Assembly: GCA_039881145.1 (NCBI GenBank)
Contig: JAYKKI010000003.1
Location: 6,810,501-6,874,500 of the forward strand
Direction of reading: 5' to 3'
DNA from: Druceiella hillmani
Taxonomy: Eukaryota; Arthropoda; Insecta; Lepidoptera; Hepialidae
Length of the DNA: 64,000 bases
Part shown: in pieces, positions 23,804 to 35,799 of the stretch
Numbering within the stretch: position 1 is the first letter of the stretch
How the letters are laid out: every line of letters starts with the position of its first letter
Made by a program: the position numbers and the translations under genes
Notes under the pieces: generated by a model
Told to the model about the DNA's origin: nothing
The model's database searches: none
Seen by the model: the letters and a program-made list of their open reading frames with translations, nothing else

Positions 23804-23860
23804 AATATCTATGTCACTGTGCATTTTTTTTATAAAAAAATACACAGTGACGTAGATATT
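23804..23860. repeat. Near-perfect hairpin, about 28-bp arms, almost no loop
   Basis: aatatctatgtcactgtgca on the left pairs with the right part (cacagtgacgtagatatt), with an A/T stem at the tip and two or three mismatches. Confidence 0.9.
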
Positions 23861-26043
23861 TATACTATCGTATCTTAATGTTTATTAATGTTAACAGAAA
23901 AAAAGAATACAGTAAAGAAGATTGCTTTTACAAGTTACGTCCGCGCAATTCAACGGTATTAAAAATATTAAAATTTGTTCAAATAAAGTAGTTGTGAAGA
24001 AAATATCAAAGTAACGTTATTCTAAGTCATTGTGGAGAATTCCCGCGGTGAGATTTCTACAATATTTTAGAAGAACGAAACCATACAGGTGTGATGATTT
24101 AATTTAATATTTCATTTCATAAAATGTAAATTATGTAATACAGATAAATACAACTTCGTTTTATTGGACTCATATTTCCTTCAAATTTGATAACTTACTT
24201 ATATTTCTGAATAAAACTTCTCTACGAAAAATAATGGTGGAAATTCCTCGGAGGAAATTCCGTTGGAATATTCTCATTTTAATTTCTTTCAGGGACGACC
24301 CTCTATCCATTTAACCGAGGAACGTGTTTAGCGGCATTCACAAAGAGCATTAATATTAAATTCTACAAAATACGTACAGCCTATTTGCAGAAATAGTTTC
24401 TATTAGTCTATTTTCACGACAGGGAAAATAGACGACACGATTAAAATGATAGTAAGGTATAATTTTTCTATCACATTTATTTTTTGTTTGCTGAATATTA
24501 CTTATTTCATTAAATACAAACACTATCGCTTTATAGTGTAATTTTCTTCTAATGTTAAATACTTCCACGTGGTCTTGTCAAAAATAACAATATTGAAGTA
24601 GATTATTTTAATCCTTGATTTATGTAATTTCTACAGTTTTTGTACCGCTTTCAGTAAGTTAACTCCCAAGGCTTAGAAAGCTAATTTCTGTAATGTTAAA
24701 TTTAGTAAAATATCGAAAATTTTATATTATTATTATTATTTTAATTTTCACATTCTTTTGAAAGCGATTATTTGCACTGCATGAATGCAATTTTAAATGT
24801 AAAAGTGAATGGGGTATAGGTAAGGAGTAACGGAAATTATGACAACAAAATATCGCCTTAACAATGGAAATATTTCAAAAGTAAAATTGTACGTCTTTAT
24901 ATGTATTAGTTTCATTTCTTATAAACAACAGTATGATATATCTATTTTCTATGTATATATGATACAGCATGCCATAATATATCATGTTATACATACTAAA
25001 ATATTCTTTTTAATTTCAAATGAAAAACTAATTGAAAGATTAAAAGTCGAGCAAACAGTGTTGGTACTACAATATATAGTAAATACAAATCTACAATTCA
25101 TTATTCTTTAACTACACGTAGACGGGAATAAAAAAAAACTTACCATACTGGCAAGAAAATAATAATTAAAAGAAAATTTCACAAACTGCGGTTGATTCAT
25201 ATGTGTTTTTGCTTCGTTATATTGTTACTTTGCTGATTTTAAACTTTTGCGTTTTACGTACTACGTACAACGATATTAATTGTTTTTTTAAAAATGTAAT
25301 TTACAAAACATAAAATAATGAAAATTTACAACGTCTCCTATTTTTTGATATATTAGTATGTACGTTTTTTTATTTCATTTTATATCTAGTTACAAACGAA
25401 GCATATTCTATGGTTTTCTTTATTTTCCCATTTAAGTAAATTTTATTTTAAATAAAGTGCGAAACACAAGTAAGTCTGGCCGTGATTAACATATCGTTTT
25501 TGTTACTCTTTTAATAGCATTATCATTCGTGGAGCCTAGTTCAGGCTGATTACCTAGACGATTGTATATTTCATGTCCCATAAAAAAACTGTAAAAAGAA
25601 AGAATTAAAATAGTTTATAAAATTTTCAATCTTTTAAAATTTTCAAATTTAATTTGTCAAATGTCTACTCGCGATAGTTGTTTTAAAATATGTTGCTTTC
25701 TATTAAGTTTCTCATTTCGTTTTCTAGAGTATTCTAAACACACCAACTTTCACTTTTTGAAGAAAGAGCAAAGAATTAAGGACTAAATTATGTTAGGCAT
25801 GTTCTCCAGAAAAATGTTATAATTTGAAACAGAAATTTATTTGAATATGTTTCTATAGAAGTTACATTATTAATTATGATCATTTTCGAAATTTATTCGT
25901 ACAAACTATATTTATACCAGAGTAGTTATGGGGTGGAAGATATAATGAAATATAATTACTCCAGTTAAACACTGCATAGTATTAAATGAGTATCAAATTA
26001 TTTGCTTAAGCTAAATACAAATATGTCCTATACATACATACAC

Positions 26044-26046
<3 letters not shown>
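23861..26046. other. No recognisable gene
   Basis: AT-rich. The frames at 24356 (minus) and 24839 (plus) are unremarkable in composition and motif. Confidence 0.35.

Positions 26047-26082
<36 letters not shown>
26047..26082. repeat. (AT)n microsatellite
   Basis: An uninterrupted run of TA dinucleotides. Tyr/Ile-rich frames across it are an artefact of the repeat. Confidence 0.95.
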
Positions 26083-26084
<2 letters not shown>

Positions 26085-26339
26085 TATATGTACACACGTG
26101 CTTTATACATTTATACACGATACCATAATTTGCCATTTAATATTCTTTAAAAACCTGTTTGATATATTGTATTGGTATTTTTATATTAATTGTGGATATT
26201 TTATTATTAAAATAGAAGAAGTGTCATTAAACTAGGGATTATAATAAACTAGTTATTGATCAGAGCAAAATTTCAATGTCATATAATATAATATAAATCA
26301 TCTGATAACCATTAAAAAGATTGTATTTGAATAAAGGTA

Positions 26340-26700
26340 AAATAAAGTAAAAAAGGACAGCTCCCGACAGGATGACGCTCCGGTAAGAAATGAAATGGTT
26401 AATAAATGTCGTGGAGCTAAGATCTCCCCTCTAATGCTAAAAAGTTTTTCAGCGTGGGCAGCAGAAGCGATACTTCTATCAATTCTCTAAACGAAAAATA
26501 AACAATTCGAAATAAAAATAACTCTGTCAGTCTTAATAAAATACACCGAAATAGACACCTCGTGGTACCAATACCTCGTGGTTAGATTGAAGTAGGCCCA
26601 TCCTGTGCGGATGAGACAAGCAGATCCATAGAAGCTAAAGTATACATTTTTTAAGTTGTCTTCTTAGGAGAACACCGCGAAGCCATGTAATTGTAGTTCA
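26340..26700. other. GC-richer patch without recognised gene
   Basis: This stretch has more CpG than its flanks and a repeated word (acctcgtggt at about 26558 and 26573), but no frame or family that I recognise. It could be the remains of an unknown repeat. Confidence 0.3.
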
Positions 26701-26709
26701 CGTTTTGTA

Positions 26710-26767
26710 TTGATCACGTCCATCGTAACGTATATCTTTATATATACGTTACGATGGACGTGATCAA
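26710..26767. repeat. Perfect 26-bp inverted repeat with a 6-nt loop
   Basis: ttgatcacgtccatcgtaac onward (26710-26735) is exactly complementary to the arm ending tgatcaa at 26767. Confidence 0.95.
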
Positions 26768-26833
26768 CAGATACAAATATAGGTACCAAGTATTCTCATA
26801 TAGGGTTCTATTCACAGCGAAAATATGAAATTT

Positions 26834-28004
<1,171 letters not shown>

Positions 28005-28100
28005 ACTAATTTTCGCCCGCAGTTTCGCTCGCGTATACGATTCGTTTTCTAAACTTCAGTAATATTTTTAATTAACATCAAAAAGGAGGTTATAAATTCG
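28005..28100 (+). repeat. Head of an insect interspersed repeat
   Basis: The word actaattttcgcccgcagtt followed by tcgctcgcg resembles the ACTAGCTTTTGCCCGCGGCTTCGCTCGCG-type start of a repeat I remember from Lepidoptera. The matching tail may be the segment at 28620, with other DNA in between. Confidence 0.45.
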
Positions 28101-28619
28101 ACCCAAATGTATTTAATATTTAATATTAGTCTAAACAAATGCACAAAATTTAAAAAATTTATGAATATTTGCTTATATGTTTTTGAACGTATTTCTCAGA
28201 AACTGCCAATCAGATTACAATTATTCTATTTTTATCGGTTTAAGTATCTTTCAGCTTATAGAATAGGGAACATTTTATAAAAATTGGTTTTGTAGTTTAA
28301 AATATAAAAGAAAAAGTTGTTTTCCTTTCTATTAAATTACTACTAACTTGTATGTTGTTAACACTATTGTTTATTTATATATCAACAAACTCTACAAACA
28401 GTGTCTACCTAGTTCACGTAAATAAAGCAGAAGAGATGAAGTTATAATTTAATACAATACTTCCTTGTGTACTACATTGATGGTTGTAAAAATTATCATA
28501 ATAATTGTTTTCCCATACAAATTTGGCCATCTTTTCCCTGGGGTTTGAATTTTGGAAAATTCTAAAGCATACATTATTTGTATTGAAGAGAATTAGTACC
28601 AAGTTCCCATTCAAATTTA

Positions 28620-28790
28620 ATGACACCTTTCACCCTCTTAGGGAATGAATTTCGAAAAACCCCTTCTTAAACGATGCGTCTATTATAAAATCAATACCCT
28701 CTCCAAATTTCAAATTTTTGTCAATAGCGGTTTGAGTTGGGTGTTGATATAACAATTGGGACATTGCCTTTTAAATATATAGATTCAAGT
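28620..28790 (+). repeat. Tail of an insect interspersed repeat (caccctcttaggg type)
   Basis: The sequence runs caccctcttagggaatgaat, tttcgaaaaaccccttctta, aacgatgcgtctat, ccaaatttcaaatttttgtc, gtttgagttgggtgttgat and ends tttaaatatatagatt. This order is that of a repeat tail very common in Lepidoptera as I remember it. It is non-coding and old. Confidence 0.55.
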
Positions 28791-28889
28791 AAGGATTTCA
28801 GTTTAATTTCAGCACCATTCACAACGTACAAGTATGTAAAATCGAGTAAAAAGTTTACAGCAAGTAAGTTATCTCGGTGTTACTCTGAG

Positions 28890-28965
28890 TGATTCAGTGG
28901 CCCAACGGTAAAGTACTGCAATCTGAACTCAAAAGTACTAATCTCGAATATCGCCCATTATATTT
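28890..28965 (+). repeat. Possible tRNA-derived SINE head
   Basis: An A-box-like word (agtggcccaacggtaaag) is followed about 40 bases later by a B-box-like word (aatctcgaatatcgccc). The spacing fits a pol III promoter of a tRNA-derived SINE. The sequence is too altered to be a working tRNA, and the SINE body is not recognised. Confidence 0.4.
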
Positions 28966-29411
28966 GTGATATTCAATATACCTAAAAGTAAAAAATAGAT
29001 ATTTTATTTAAACTAGTCAAGTAATAACCATATTTGAATCTCGGCGCCATCTCTAACGTTTCCAGCGTTAACTACCGGGTCCAAATAGCAACATTTAAAA
29101 TCGAACAATTGATATTTACAAAAATTATACATATATACGAACGTCCGTCGTACGCGTTCGCTTTATTAATAATACTTTTCTTTGCCCCGACACCTCTTAC
29201 TAATTTTTCTTCCCACACTCCATTAAATTGAGATTCCCGAGGCCATTTTTATTAAATCTTAATAAATAAACTGACGCTATGCCAAATTTCAGCGTTTGCA
29301 AAACAGTTACAACGACATCATTTTCATCAAAGAATAAAAGTGTGATGCTAATGCGATGCTTCATATAACCATAATATCCTGACTATTTATTTTTCTTTTT
29401 CTGTTCTTCGA
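28966..29411. other. No recognisable gene
   Basis: The 65-codon frame at 29034-29231 has no motif. atttcagcgtttgcaaaaca at 29287 resembles DNA at 33463, beyond the other end of the BEL/Pao copy. Confidence 0.35.
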
Positions 29412-29520
29412 ATGGATTACTTTTTTTCACAACTTGCTAAGCTAACGAGCGAACATGCGAGCCCCACGAGCTACCTAACCTGCTGACTCTGCTTTGCTGT
29501 ATGCGCCTTAAATATAAACT
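29412..29520 (+). repeat. Flanking repeat A, left copy
   Basis: About 110 bp (cgaatggattactttttttc to ctttgctgtatgcgccttaa) that recurs at 33341-33452. Here it lies before the LTR-like repeat B; on the right side it lies after it. Confidence 0.8.
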
Positions 29521-29797
29521 GTCCGCACCATCGTCAAGGAGGCCCGCCACGCAAGCGCGGACAATCATTCCAGCCAATCAAAGCACAGCGCGGCTTAACG
29601 TAATGAAGTTTTCCCCTACCAAAACACTGTACTTTCGACCCTGGGCGAGGCAACATCTGCACGGGTGCGCCTCCATCTTACAATATCTTCATACTTTGAA
29701 ATTATACAGTCTTTATACTTTACATTTCACATTACATTCATTCTATATTGAGTTTTTTTTTATATTCGACTGTACCTCTATTTGGCGCGAACATAAA
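29521..29797 (+). repeat. Left LTR-like repeat B of the BEL/Pao copy
   Basis: It begins TGTCCGCAC and matches 33071-33300 with many substitutions; shared words include cagcgcggcttaacgtaatg. It ends before the primer-binding region. Boundaries are approximate. Confidence 0.65.
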
Positions 29798-29820
29798 TGG
29801 CAACCGTGACAGGACCCGCA
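29798..29820 (+). promoter_or_regulatory. Primer-binding region of the BEL/Pao copy
   Basis: tggcaaccgtgacaggac lies directly after the left LTR-like repeat. The wording TGGCNACCGTGACAGGA at this place is typical of BEL/Pao elements. Confidence 0.65.
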
Positions 29821-30219
29821 GTTCCGAATTGAGGATCCCGATTTCATCAACTGGACATATTCTGTCAAATGAGAAGTACCTTTTCCTTCATTTCCTTTCA
29901 TTGTTCTTAATTTCTATTATTGTGCAGTCCTATCTAAATTCATTACATATTTGAAAGAATTAATTTCTTTGCACGTTTTAATATGCATTAAAGTTAATTA
30001 CTAAGCAAAACGGTAATATTTTGTAAAATATTGGATAAAGTTTAATCCTAAATTTACTCTCAACTCAGTTGAAGAAATGATTGTTTACCGATTGAAACAT
30101 AAGAATATTATTTTCAATCTTTGCTGATTTATAACGCCGAATTATTTTAGATAAGTTATATCGATATATCAGTCTGCGCGTGAGTTAATTTAAGTTGCGT
30201 ATTCAAACGGTGTTGTAGA

Positions 30220-30525
30220 TTGCTAACCGAGGACTTGGGTTCGATTTTATATTTATCATTATTTAAATTTGATGGTAATTATCTTACATGGTTGGAATTC
30301 AGAGATACATTTGATTCATTGATTAATTTAAACGCGTCAATGCGGGCAATACATAAATTTCATTATTCAAGATCTTCACTGGAGGGTGGAGTGAGAGAAG
30401 TAATTCAGTCCATTGAATTTACAGCGAACAATTATAAAATTGCTTGGGATCTTATTTGCGAACGTTATAATAATGTTAACGTTCTCATAAATAACCATTT
30501 GAAATCATTATTTAATGATTCATAA
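30220..30525 (+). pseudogene. BEL/Pao gag fragment (DUF1759 type)
   Basis: A 101-codon frame without a Met start carries the DUF1759 pattern: KFDGNYLTWLEFRDTFDSLI near residues 16-35, IHKFHYSRSSLEGG near 44-57, TANNYKIAWDLICERYNN near 68-85, and a final LINNHLKSLF. Members of this family form the capsid part of BEL/Pao gag. The frame ends early, and the zinc-finger part continues in another frame from 30515, so a frameshift separates them. The usual N-terminal gag region is missing. Confidence 0.85.
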
Positions 30526-30769
30526 TAAAATTAATCAAAATAATATTCAAGCAAAACAGTCATTAAAATGCTTTGCAATGTCATCAAGTGACAATAAATT
30601 CCCTCGCAACAAACCTGTTTGTAGATATTGTAAGGAAGGTCATAACATTTTTGATTGTTCTAAATTTAAGGCTTTGAATCCTGAAAAAAGAAATAGTGAA
30701 GTTTCTAAATTAAATTTATGTTTGAACTGTCTTCGAAAGGGGCACAATTCGTTAGAAGACAACCTTTGA
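30515..30769 (+). pseudogene. BEL/Pao gag zinc fingers
   Basis: The frame holds a CCHC-like finger (CRYCKEGHNIFDC) followed by CLNCLRKGH, the start of a second finger. This pair, linked by a segment like FKALNPEKRN, is the hallmark of BEL/Pao gag and would bind the element RNA. The second finger lacks its last Cys because the frame shifts at about 30760. Confidence 0.85.
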
Positions 30770-30895
30770 TTTTGCTGAAAGTGTTAACATAGGCATAACA
30801 CATTATTAAACAATACTAAGCACGAAACGTCTGACAATATAAATAACGTACCAGTACAATGTTTATCTGGTACACCTTCTGTTTGTTACAATAAA

Positions 30896-30995
30896 CAAGT
30901 AATTCTTGGTACAGCACTAGTTAAATTATATGATAAATTAAACAGTAAACCTTGCATTGCTCGGGCATTACCTGATGCAGGCAGTCAGTCTGAAT
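30896..30995 (+). pseudogene. BEL/Pao protease fragment with altered active site
   Basis: The reading frame gives VILGTALVKLYDKL, then ALPDAGSQSEFF. BEL/Pao proteases have DSGSQ at this place; here the active-site Ser has become Ala (DAGSQ). Only about 33 codons can be followed. Confidence 0.7.
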
Positions 30996-31109
30996 TCTTT
31001 AATCCGTCTGATATTGACATTCTTTTATATTTGTTGTTATTTTCTTTTTATATTGATACAATTTTCGAACCCAATGTGCTAGTATCGTATTCATTAGATT
31101 TAAATAAAC

Positions 31110-31330
31110 AATCAAGTGTATTGGAATTACGTTGATTCCCCGACACCGATCAAATGAAATTTATTGTAAAGATATGCAAAAGTAAAAAAAATTACAAAGA
31201 GAATAATTTTGTCTAATACATGCAAGATATTCGACCCACTAGGCTTATTGGTGCTTGTACAACAACCTTTAAAATACTTTTACTGAAACTACGGCTACTA
31301 ATTGGATTGGGATGTTCCTGTGCTAGAAAC
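31110..31330 (+). pseudogene. BEL/Pao reverse transcriptase, C-terminal remnant
   Basis: Frames with small shifts give SSVLELRWFPDTDQMKF, then KIFDPLGLLVLVQQPLK and YGY-LDWDVPV. The segment IFDPLGLL-PV is a strong BEL/Pao landmark between the RT and RNase H domains. The palm domain with the YVDD-type box is absent. Confidence 0.75.
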
Positions 31331-31339
31331 CCTTAAATA

Positions 31340-31915
31340 TATTCATTGAGGTTCATTGTTTCATAGACGCTTCGCAAGAGGCGCACGGGTATTTATATGT
31401 TTTTTAATGAAATCAATTCATTTGAACTTTGTCAGTGATCTTACTTTAGATGCGTTTATATTGTGTTTGCGTAGATTTATATCACGTCGAGGTAAATCTC
31501 ACACTATTCATTGTGATAATGGATGTAATTTTGTGGGAGCATATAATGAATGGGTAGAATTGAAATTCTACTTTATTTTACTTGGTCGACCTCTCACATG
31601 AGTTTACTTAAGGTACAACACAACTATCCGACAACAACTATCCGACGCCTAGAGTTATGTGGTGCGCTGTTGGGTTCGCTTTGGATTGCAAGGGTTTGTA
31701 ATAGTTTGTGCTGTAATATTCAACGTAAATAGATATGGTCTGACCCACTTATAGAATTGGCTTGGGTAAAGAGACTTCCAAGGGATCTAAAACCATTTGT
31801 TTGTAATAGAATTAGCGAGATTCATGAGTTTACTGGCAGAATAGAACCAAGTTCACTTCAATCTTCAGTACTGTGGTGGAACGGACCACCATTTCTGAGA
31901 GAAAATGAGTGCCGG
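31340..31915 (+). pseudogene. BEL/Pao RNase H region containing a copied piece of integrase
   Basis: 31350-31392 reads VHCFIDASQEAHG, the start of the RNase H-like region. From about 31393 to 31602 the sequence switches to integrase (FLMKSIHLNFVSDLTLDAF, RRFISRRGKSHTIHCDNG), nearly identical to 32618-32823. From 31605 it returns to the RNase H region: TTTIRRLELCGALLGSLWIA, IWSDPLIELAWVKRLPRDLK, FVCNRISEIHEFTG and SVLWWNGPPFL. The insert is therefore a local duplicate that interrupts the original gene order. Confidence 0.8.
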
Positions 31916-32199
31916 TGACCACAACAGGTCAATTTAACGCCGGCTGACTTACCCGAGATAAGGGTAAACGCTAATCAAATCATGCATAACCAAATTTACA
32001 TCAAAAGGCTTATTAATAATTGCAACCAAATAAAAATAAAAATAAAGGGACCTTTGTCACTTGATGTGATGCTTCAGGTTGAAATAGAAATAATTAAAAT
32101 AAGTACAACGAGACCTATTCCCAAATGAGTTAAAGTTACGTGAACATGAAAGACAATTAAATTCAAATTTGTCCTTATTACAATTGTCACCGTTTATTG
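31916..32199 (+). pseudogene. BEL/Pao pol, weakly preserved segment
   Basis: This joins the RNase H and integrase segments. Words such as LTPADLPEIR and LLNNCNQIKIK can be read, but stops are frequent. The 74-codon minus frame at 32057-32281 is a shadow. Confidence 0.5.
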
Positions 32200-32845
32200 A
32201 CGGGATCGGCATGGTCGTCTTATCAACACAGATTATGAATACAATAAAAGGCATCCAGTCCTTCTTAATAATAAGCATCATTTTACGCGGCTGTTAATGG
32301 AACATGAACACATACAACTGAAGCATGCCGGTCCACACTTGATCCTCAGTTCTATGCGGTCCACACTTGATCCTCAGTTCTGTGAGAAATATTGGCCTTT
32401 GAAGGGTAGAATTCTAGCGCGAAGAATAGTAAAACAGTGCGTACTTTGAACGCGTGTACGTAGTAAAGTTATGGAGCAACTAATGGGTAGCTTACTAACT
32501 GATAGGTTTAGACAAGGCTTAACATTTCAAGTATGTGGCGTAGAATTTGCGGGCCTGTTTCAAATATCTAGTAAAAAGAGACGAGGCAATAGATTATCAA
32601 TGTGTTACCTTAGTTTATTTATATGTTTTTTGATGAAATCAATTCATTTGAACTTTGTCAGTGATCTCACTTTAGATGCGTTTATATTGTGTTTGTGTAG
32701 ATTTATATCACGTCGAGGCAAATCTCACACTATTCATTGTGATAATGTATGTAATTTTATGGGAGCATATAATGAATGGGTAGAATTTAAATTTTACTTT
32801 ATTTTAATTGGTCGACCTCTCACATTTTTGGTTCAGATGGAGTAG
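32200..32845 (+). pseudogene. BEL/Pao integrase (H2C2 zinc site and core remnant)
   Basis: HPVLLNNKHHFTRLLMEHEH supplies the zinc-site His residues, followed by AGPHLILSSMR, GRILARRIVKQC, LMGSLLTDRF and QVCGVEFAG. In relatives the last motif has Asp at the catalytic position (VDFAG); here it is Glu. The second core motif IHCDNVCNFMGA keeps its Asp. A 28-bp tandem duplication at 32329-32384 shifts the frame between the zinc site and the core. Confidence 0.85.
32329..32384 (+). repeat. 28-bp tandem duplication inside integrase
   Basis: Units 32329-32356 and 32357-32384 differ at a single base. As 28 is not a multiple of three, the duplication shifts the reading frame. Confidence 0.95.
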
Positions 32846-32929
32846 CGAGTACCTGGCGGAACTGTAGCATCGCAGCAAGTAGCTTCGTCGGTAGCTTTTG
32901 TTACGGGTCGGCGACCTAATAGTCTTAAA

Positions 32930-33090
32930 AGAGGATAACGCGCATCCATTTAAATGGAGAATGGGACGGGCCGTCGAGCTATTTCCCGGTCAGGATAGTC
33001 TTTGCAGAGTGGCCGATTTCTGAACTAGCAGCGGAATCGAGTGAAGGCTATTCAATTGGGTCTGCCTTCTTTCTACTGCGCTGCTAGAGG
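32930..33090 (+). pseudogene. BEL/Pao pol C-terminus
   Basis: The frame reads EDNAHPFKWRMGRAVELFPG, then SLCRVADF, and LFNWVCLL. This is the usual end of BEL/Pao integrase (N-P-KW-LGRV-E--PG-D---RV-D). The right LTR-like repeat begins directly after it. Confidence 0.8.
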
Positions 33091-33340
33091 TGGAGGACGC
33101 CACACAGGTGCGGACAAGGATCATTCCGTTGCCAATCACAGCGCGGCTTAACGTAATGAAGTTCTTTCCTGTCGAAACACTGCATTTTTGGCTCTGGACG
33201 AGGCAACATCAGAGAGGGTGTGTCTTCACCTTTCAATATGTTGATACTTTGAATTTATACAATCTTTTATACTTAACATTTGGCATTATATACATTACAA
33301 CCATAACTACAATCAGATACCTACTTCTTCAAAATACTTA
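33071..33340 (+). repeat. Right LTR-like repeat B of the BEL/Pao copy
   Basis: It matches 29521-29750 at words such as gcgcggcttaacgtaatgaa and gaggcaacatc, with roughly one base in five to six changed. The end is approximate. Confidence 0.65.
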
Positions 33341-33452
33341 GAATGGATTACTTTTTATTACAACTTACCGAGCTAATCCGCATCACGTGCGAGCGCCACA
33401 GGCTACCTAATCTGCTGACTCTGCTTTGCTGTATGAACCTTAAATATAAACT
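33341..33452 (+). repeat. Flanking repeat A, right copy
   Basis: It matches 29412-29520 (tagaatggattactttttat to cttaaatataaact). Here it follows repeat B. Confidence 0.8.
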
Positions 33453-33569
33453 AACATATACATTTCAGCCTTTACAAAACGCTTGCTCTGCCGGGTAACG
33501 AGCTCTCCGCTATTAAGTGTATTGAAAAATTCGGCGTAAAGCGATTTTTTTTACCGTTCCGTCCTCATA

Positions 33570-33616
33570 TTTATACCAAATGTTGGCTCATAAACGTACC
33601 GACGTTTGGTATAAAC
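33570..33616. repeat. 17-bp inverted repeat, 13-nt loop
   Basis: tttataccaaatgttgg pairs with ccgacgtttggtataaa with two mismatches. Confidence 0.8.
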
Positions 33617-34930
33617 AAGGAAATTTTCAATAATTTTTTATAAGTAAATTGTTATGGTTTTCTGTAAGTTTATGCTGACTTCCTATTCACAATATTACCT
33701 GGTGATGATTTGTTACTAAAGTTGATACCTGTAGTTTCATGAAAATTAATATACGAAACGCACGTTCTTGATTCTATACCTTCCACATATCATATAAAAA
33801 CAGCATTTATTTTAGTTCCATATTTAATTGGTTCCACCTTGGGATCACTATTCACATTTAAATTAATTTTTTCACGCAGAAATTTAATTAATTATATCGA
33901 ATCATCAGATGCAAAATCACATTAAATCACCACTCAGAATAAGAGGTATTTTATCATATTCTATGCAAAGAAGGACAGCACTTCCGTGATTGTAAACAAG
34001 TAACTACAACAAAATATTGCATGAAAACATTTCATTCAAAATGTTGCATTCAATTTGAACTTGACATTTTTCTCTTACCGAGTCCAAAGAAGTTTCGCTT
34101 AAAAAACGATTTACATTTTGAGGCCTAAACAAATATGGGTCTTTATGATTTTAATTAAAATATATTTCAATATCTATAAATTGAATACAATTAAACAGTT
34201 GAAAGGGCTTGAATTTTGAAAAAAGTCAAACCTTAAATTGATATAAAAATCAATTGCTCAAATTGAGAAGTGACTCCTATAATAGTGAACTATCATATAA
34301 TTAGCGCAAAATTAAATTTTATGGTCATATCACAATATGTAGGAAAACTACTCTTTATACTTCTCGAAACTTTTAGATTTAATAATAAATTTAACCATTT
34401 AATTTAATCAATTAGATAATATTTATACAAATTAATAATTTAAATGTGATTAACTCTCTGGTACGGCTATAAGCAAATTTAATACTTTAAATAGACTAAT
34501 GAATTGTAGCTCCATTACACTGAGCAATTAATTTCAATTTAATTTTAATATTTGAAATTTTAATGGGCAACTCAAAACATGAGTTTTGTAGGAAGTTGGC
34601 TTCGGTGGATCGATTGAAAAGTTATCATAAATTGAAGGAACGAAGGCATGAAACAGTTATTGAACTGATTCAAGAGAGCCATAGGTTAAAGTTGTTAACA
34701 ATAATACTGGATAAACATCATATTAATATTTCAACATACCTGGAATTTTGAAATTTATATTGAATAACTGGTTCCAATTTCATTTCAATTCAAAGAAAAA
34801 TTTAAACATTTAATACATATTTGCCATTTATTGCCGACATATATTTTTCAAAATTACTTGTTTCCATTTCATACTCAAAATTAGCATAGGACAAGTGGAT
34901 TACGTTTAAGAAAAACATAATGATGAAACC
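33617..34930. other. No recognisable gene
   Basis: AT-rich. The 62-codon frame at 34563-34751 has no family signature. Confidence 0.35.

Positions 34931-35002
<72 letters not shown>
34931..35002. repeat. (AT)n microsatellite
   Basis: AT dinucleotides with two short interruptions. Confidence 0.95.
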
Positions 35003-35004
<2 letters not shown>

Positions 35005-35248
35005 GTGGACTCCTTCGTGTGGGGATTTATTAAACACTTAGTGTTTGAGAAAGATTGTGACAGTGAAATCGAGATGTGTGTGCGTATTATTGCTGCATTT
35101 GACAAACTTAAAAGTATCATTAACCCTCGACGTTTTTTCGTGGACTCCATGTCCACGAACAAACAAAAAAACGTGTGCAGAAATGTGCCAAAAACGGTGG
35201 GTGACATGTTGAAAATGCTGATGTCATTTAATTTGTTATTTAACTTTC

Positions 35249-35728
35249 ATTAACTTGATGATTTCATTAACTCGGTGATTTTACAAATTATTTTTCTTTC
35301 AATAGATTGAAGAATCAGTGCAATCATAATTTGATCTATCATCTGTGCACGCCCGTGGCAATCATGGGTGCCTATAAGTAGCGAGCACTCATACACATAT
35401 TACCACTGTAAAAAGATTAATGCTATTATATTACAACATACTACTATTAAATATAAATATTGCGGTATTTAAAATTATCAAGCCCTATATACGAAATCAT
35501 AATTGCTCGCGTAACCCATACTGCACAAAACCATACGCAATTGTCAAAACTCATACATACATAATATCCGATTTAGATCTAGTCAAAATATCCGATTTAG
35601 TCAAAATATCACGTGAAATATTTTGAAATATTTTGTGGTTTAAAAAACCGCCATCGAAGCGGCGCGGGTGTTAAAAACTTAGGCTATCTTCAAAATATAC
35701 TTTTTATTATTTATTAAGAAGCTCATAT
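35249..35728 (+). repeat. Interspersed repeat of about 0.5 kb, copy 1
   Basis: The whole segment matches the reverse complement of 52695-53283. Shared blocks in order: tttcattaact ... gtgattttaca, aatcagtgca, cccgtggcaatc / cccatggcaatc, gcgagcac, tgctcgcgtaaccc, ttaaaaaaccgccatcgaag, and tttttatt near the end. It has no coding frame. The type (MITE, SINE, Helitron fragment or LTR) is unknown. Confidence 0.75.
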
Positions 35729-35746
35729 ATTTTTTCGGATAAGGTT

Positions 35747-35750
<4 letters not shown>

Positions 35751-35797
<47 letters not shown>
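35751..35797. repeat. (AT)n microsatellite
   Basis: Pure AT run directly after the interspersed repeat. Confidence 0.95.

Positions 35798-35799
<2 letters not shown>

Larger units (their letters stand above)
29521..33340 (+). mobile_element. BEL/Pao LTR retrotransposon, heavily decayed and rearranged
   Basis: Remnants appear in the BEL/Pao order: LTR, primer-binding region, DUF1759-type gag, CCHC zinc fingers, protease, RT end, RNase H, H2C2 integrase, pol C-terminus, LTR. Most of the RT palm is missing, because only about 0.1 kb separates the protease and the RT end. A 0.2-kb piece of integrase has been copied into the RNase H segment, and a 28-bp tandem duplication breaks the integrase. 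The copy is much older than the copia element: nearly every segment carries stops or frameshifts. It would have encoded the proteins of an intracellular reverse-transcribing particle; none can be made now. Confidence 0.85.

Noticed and set aside
35005..35253. 82-codon plus-strand frame with a fairly normal amino-acid composition (RIIAAFDKLKSIINPRRFF)
   Set aside because: It has no ATG start of its own, no recognised family and no neighbours that support it. It could be a fragment of an unknown transposon protein, but I cannot support it.
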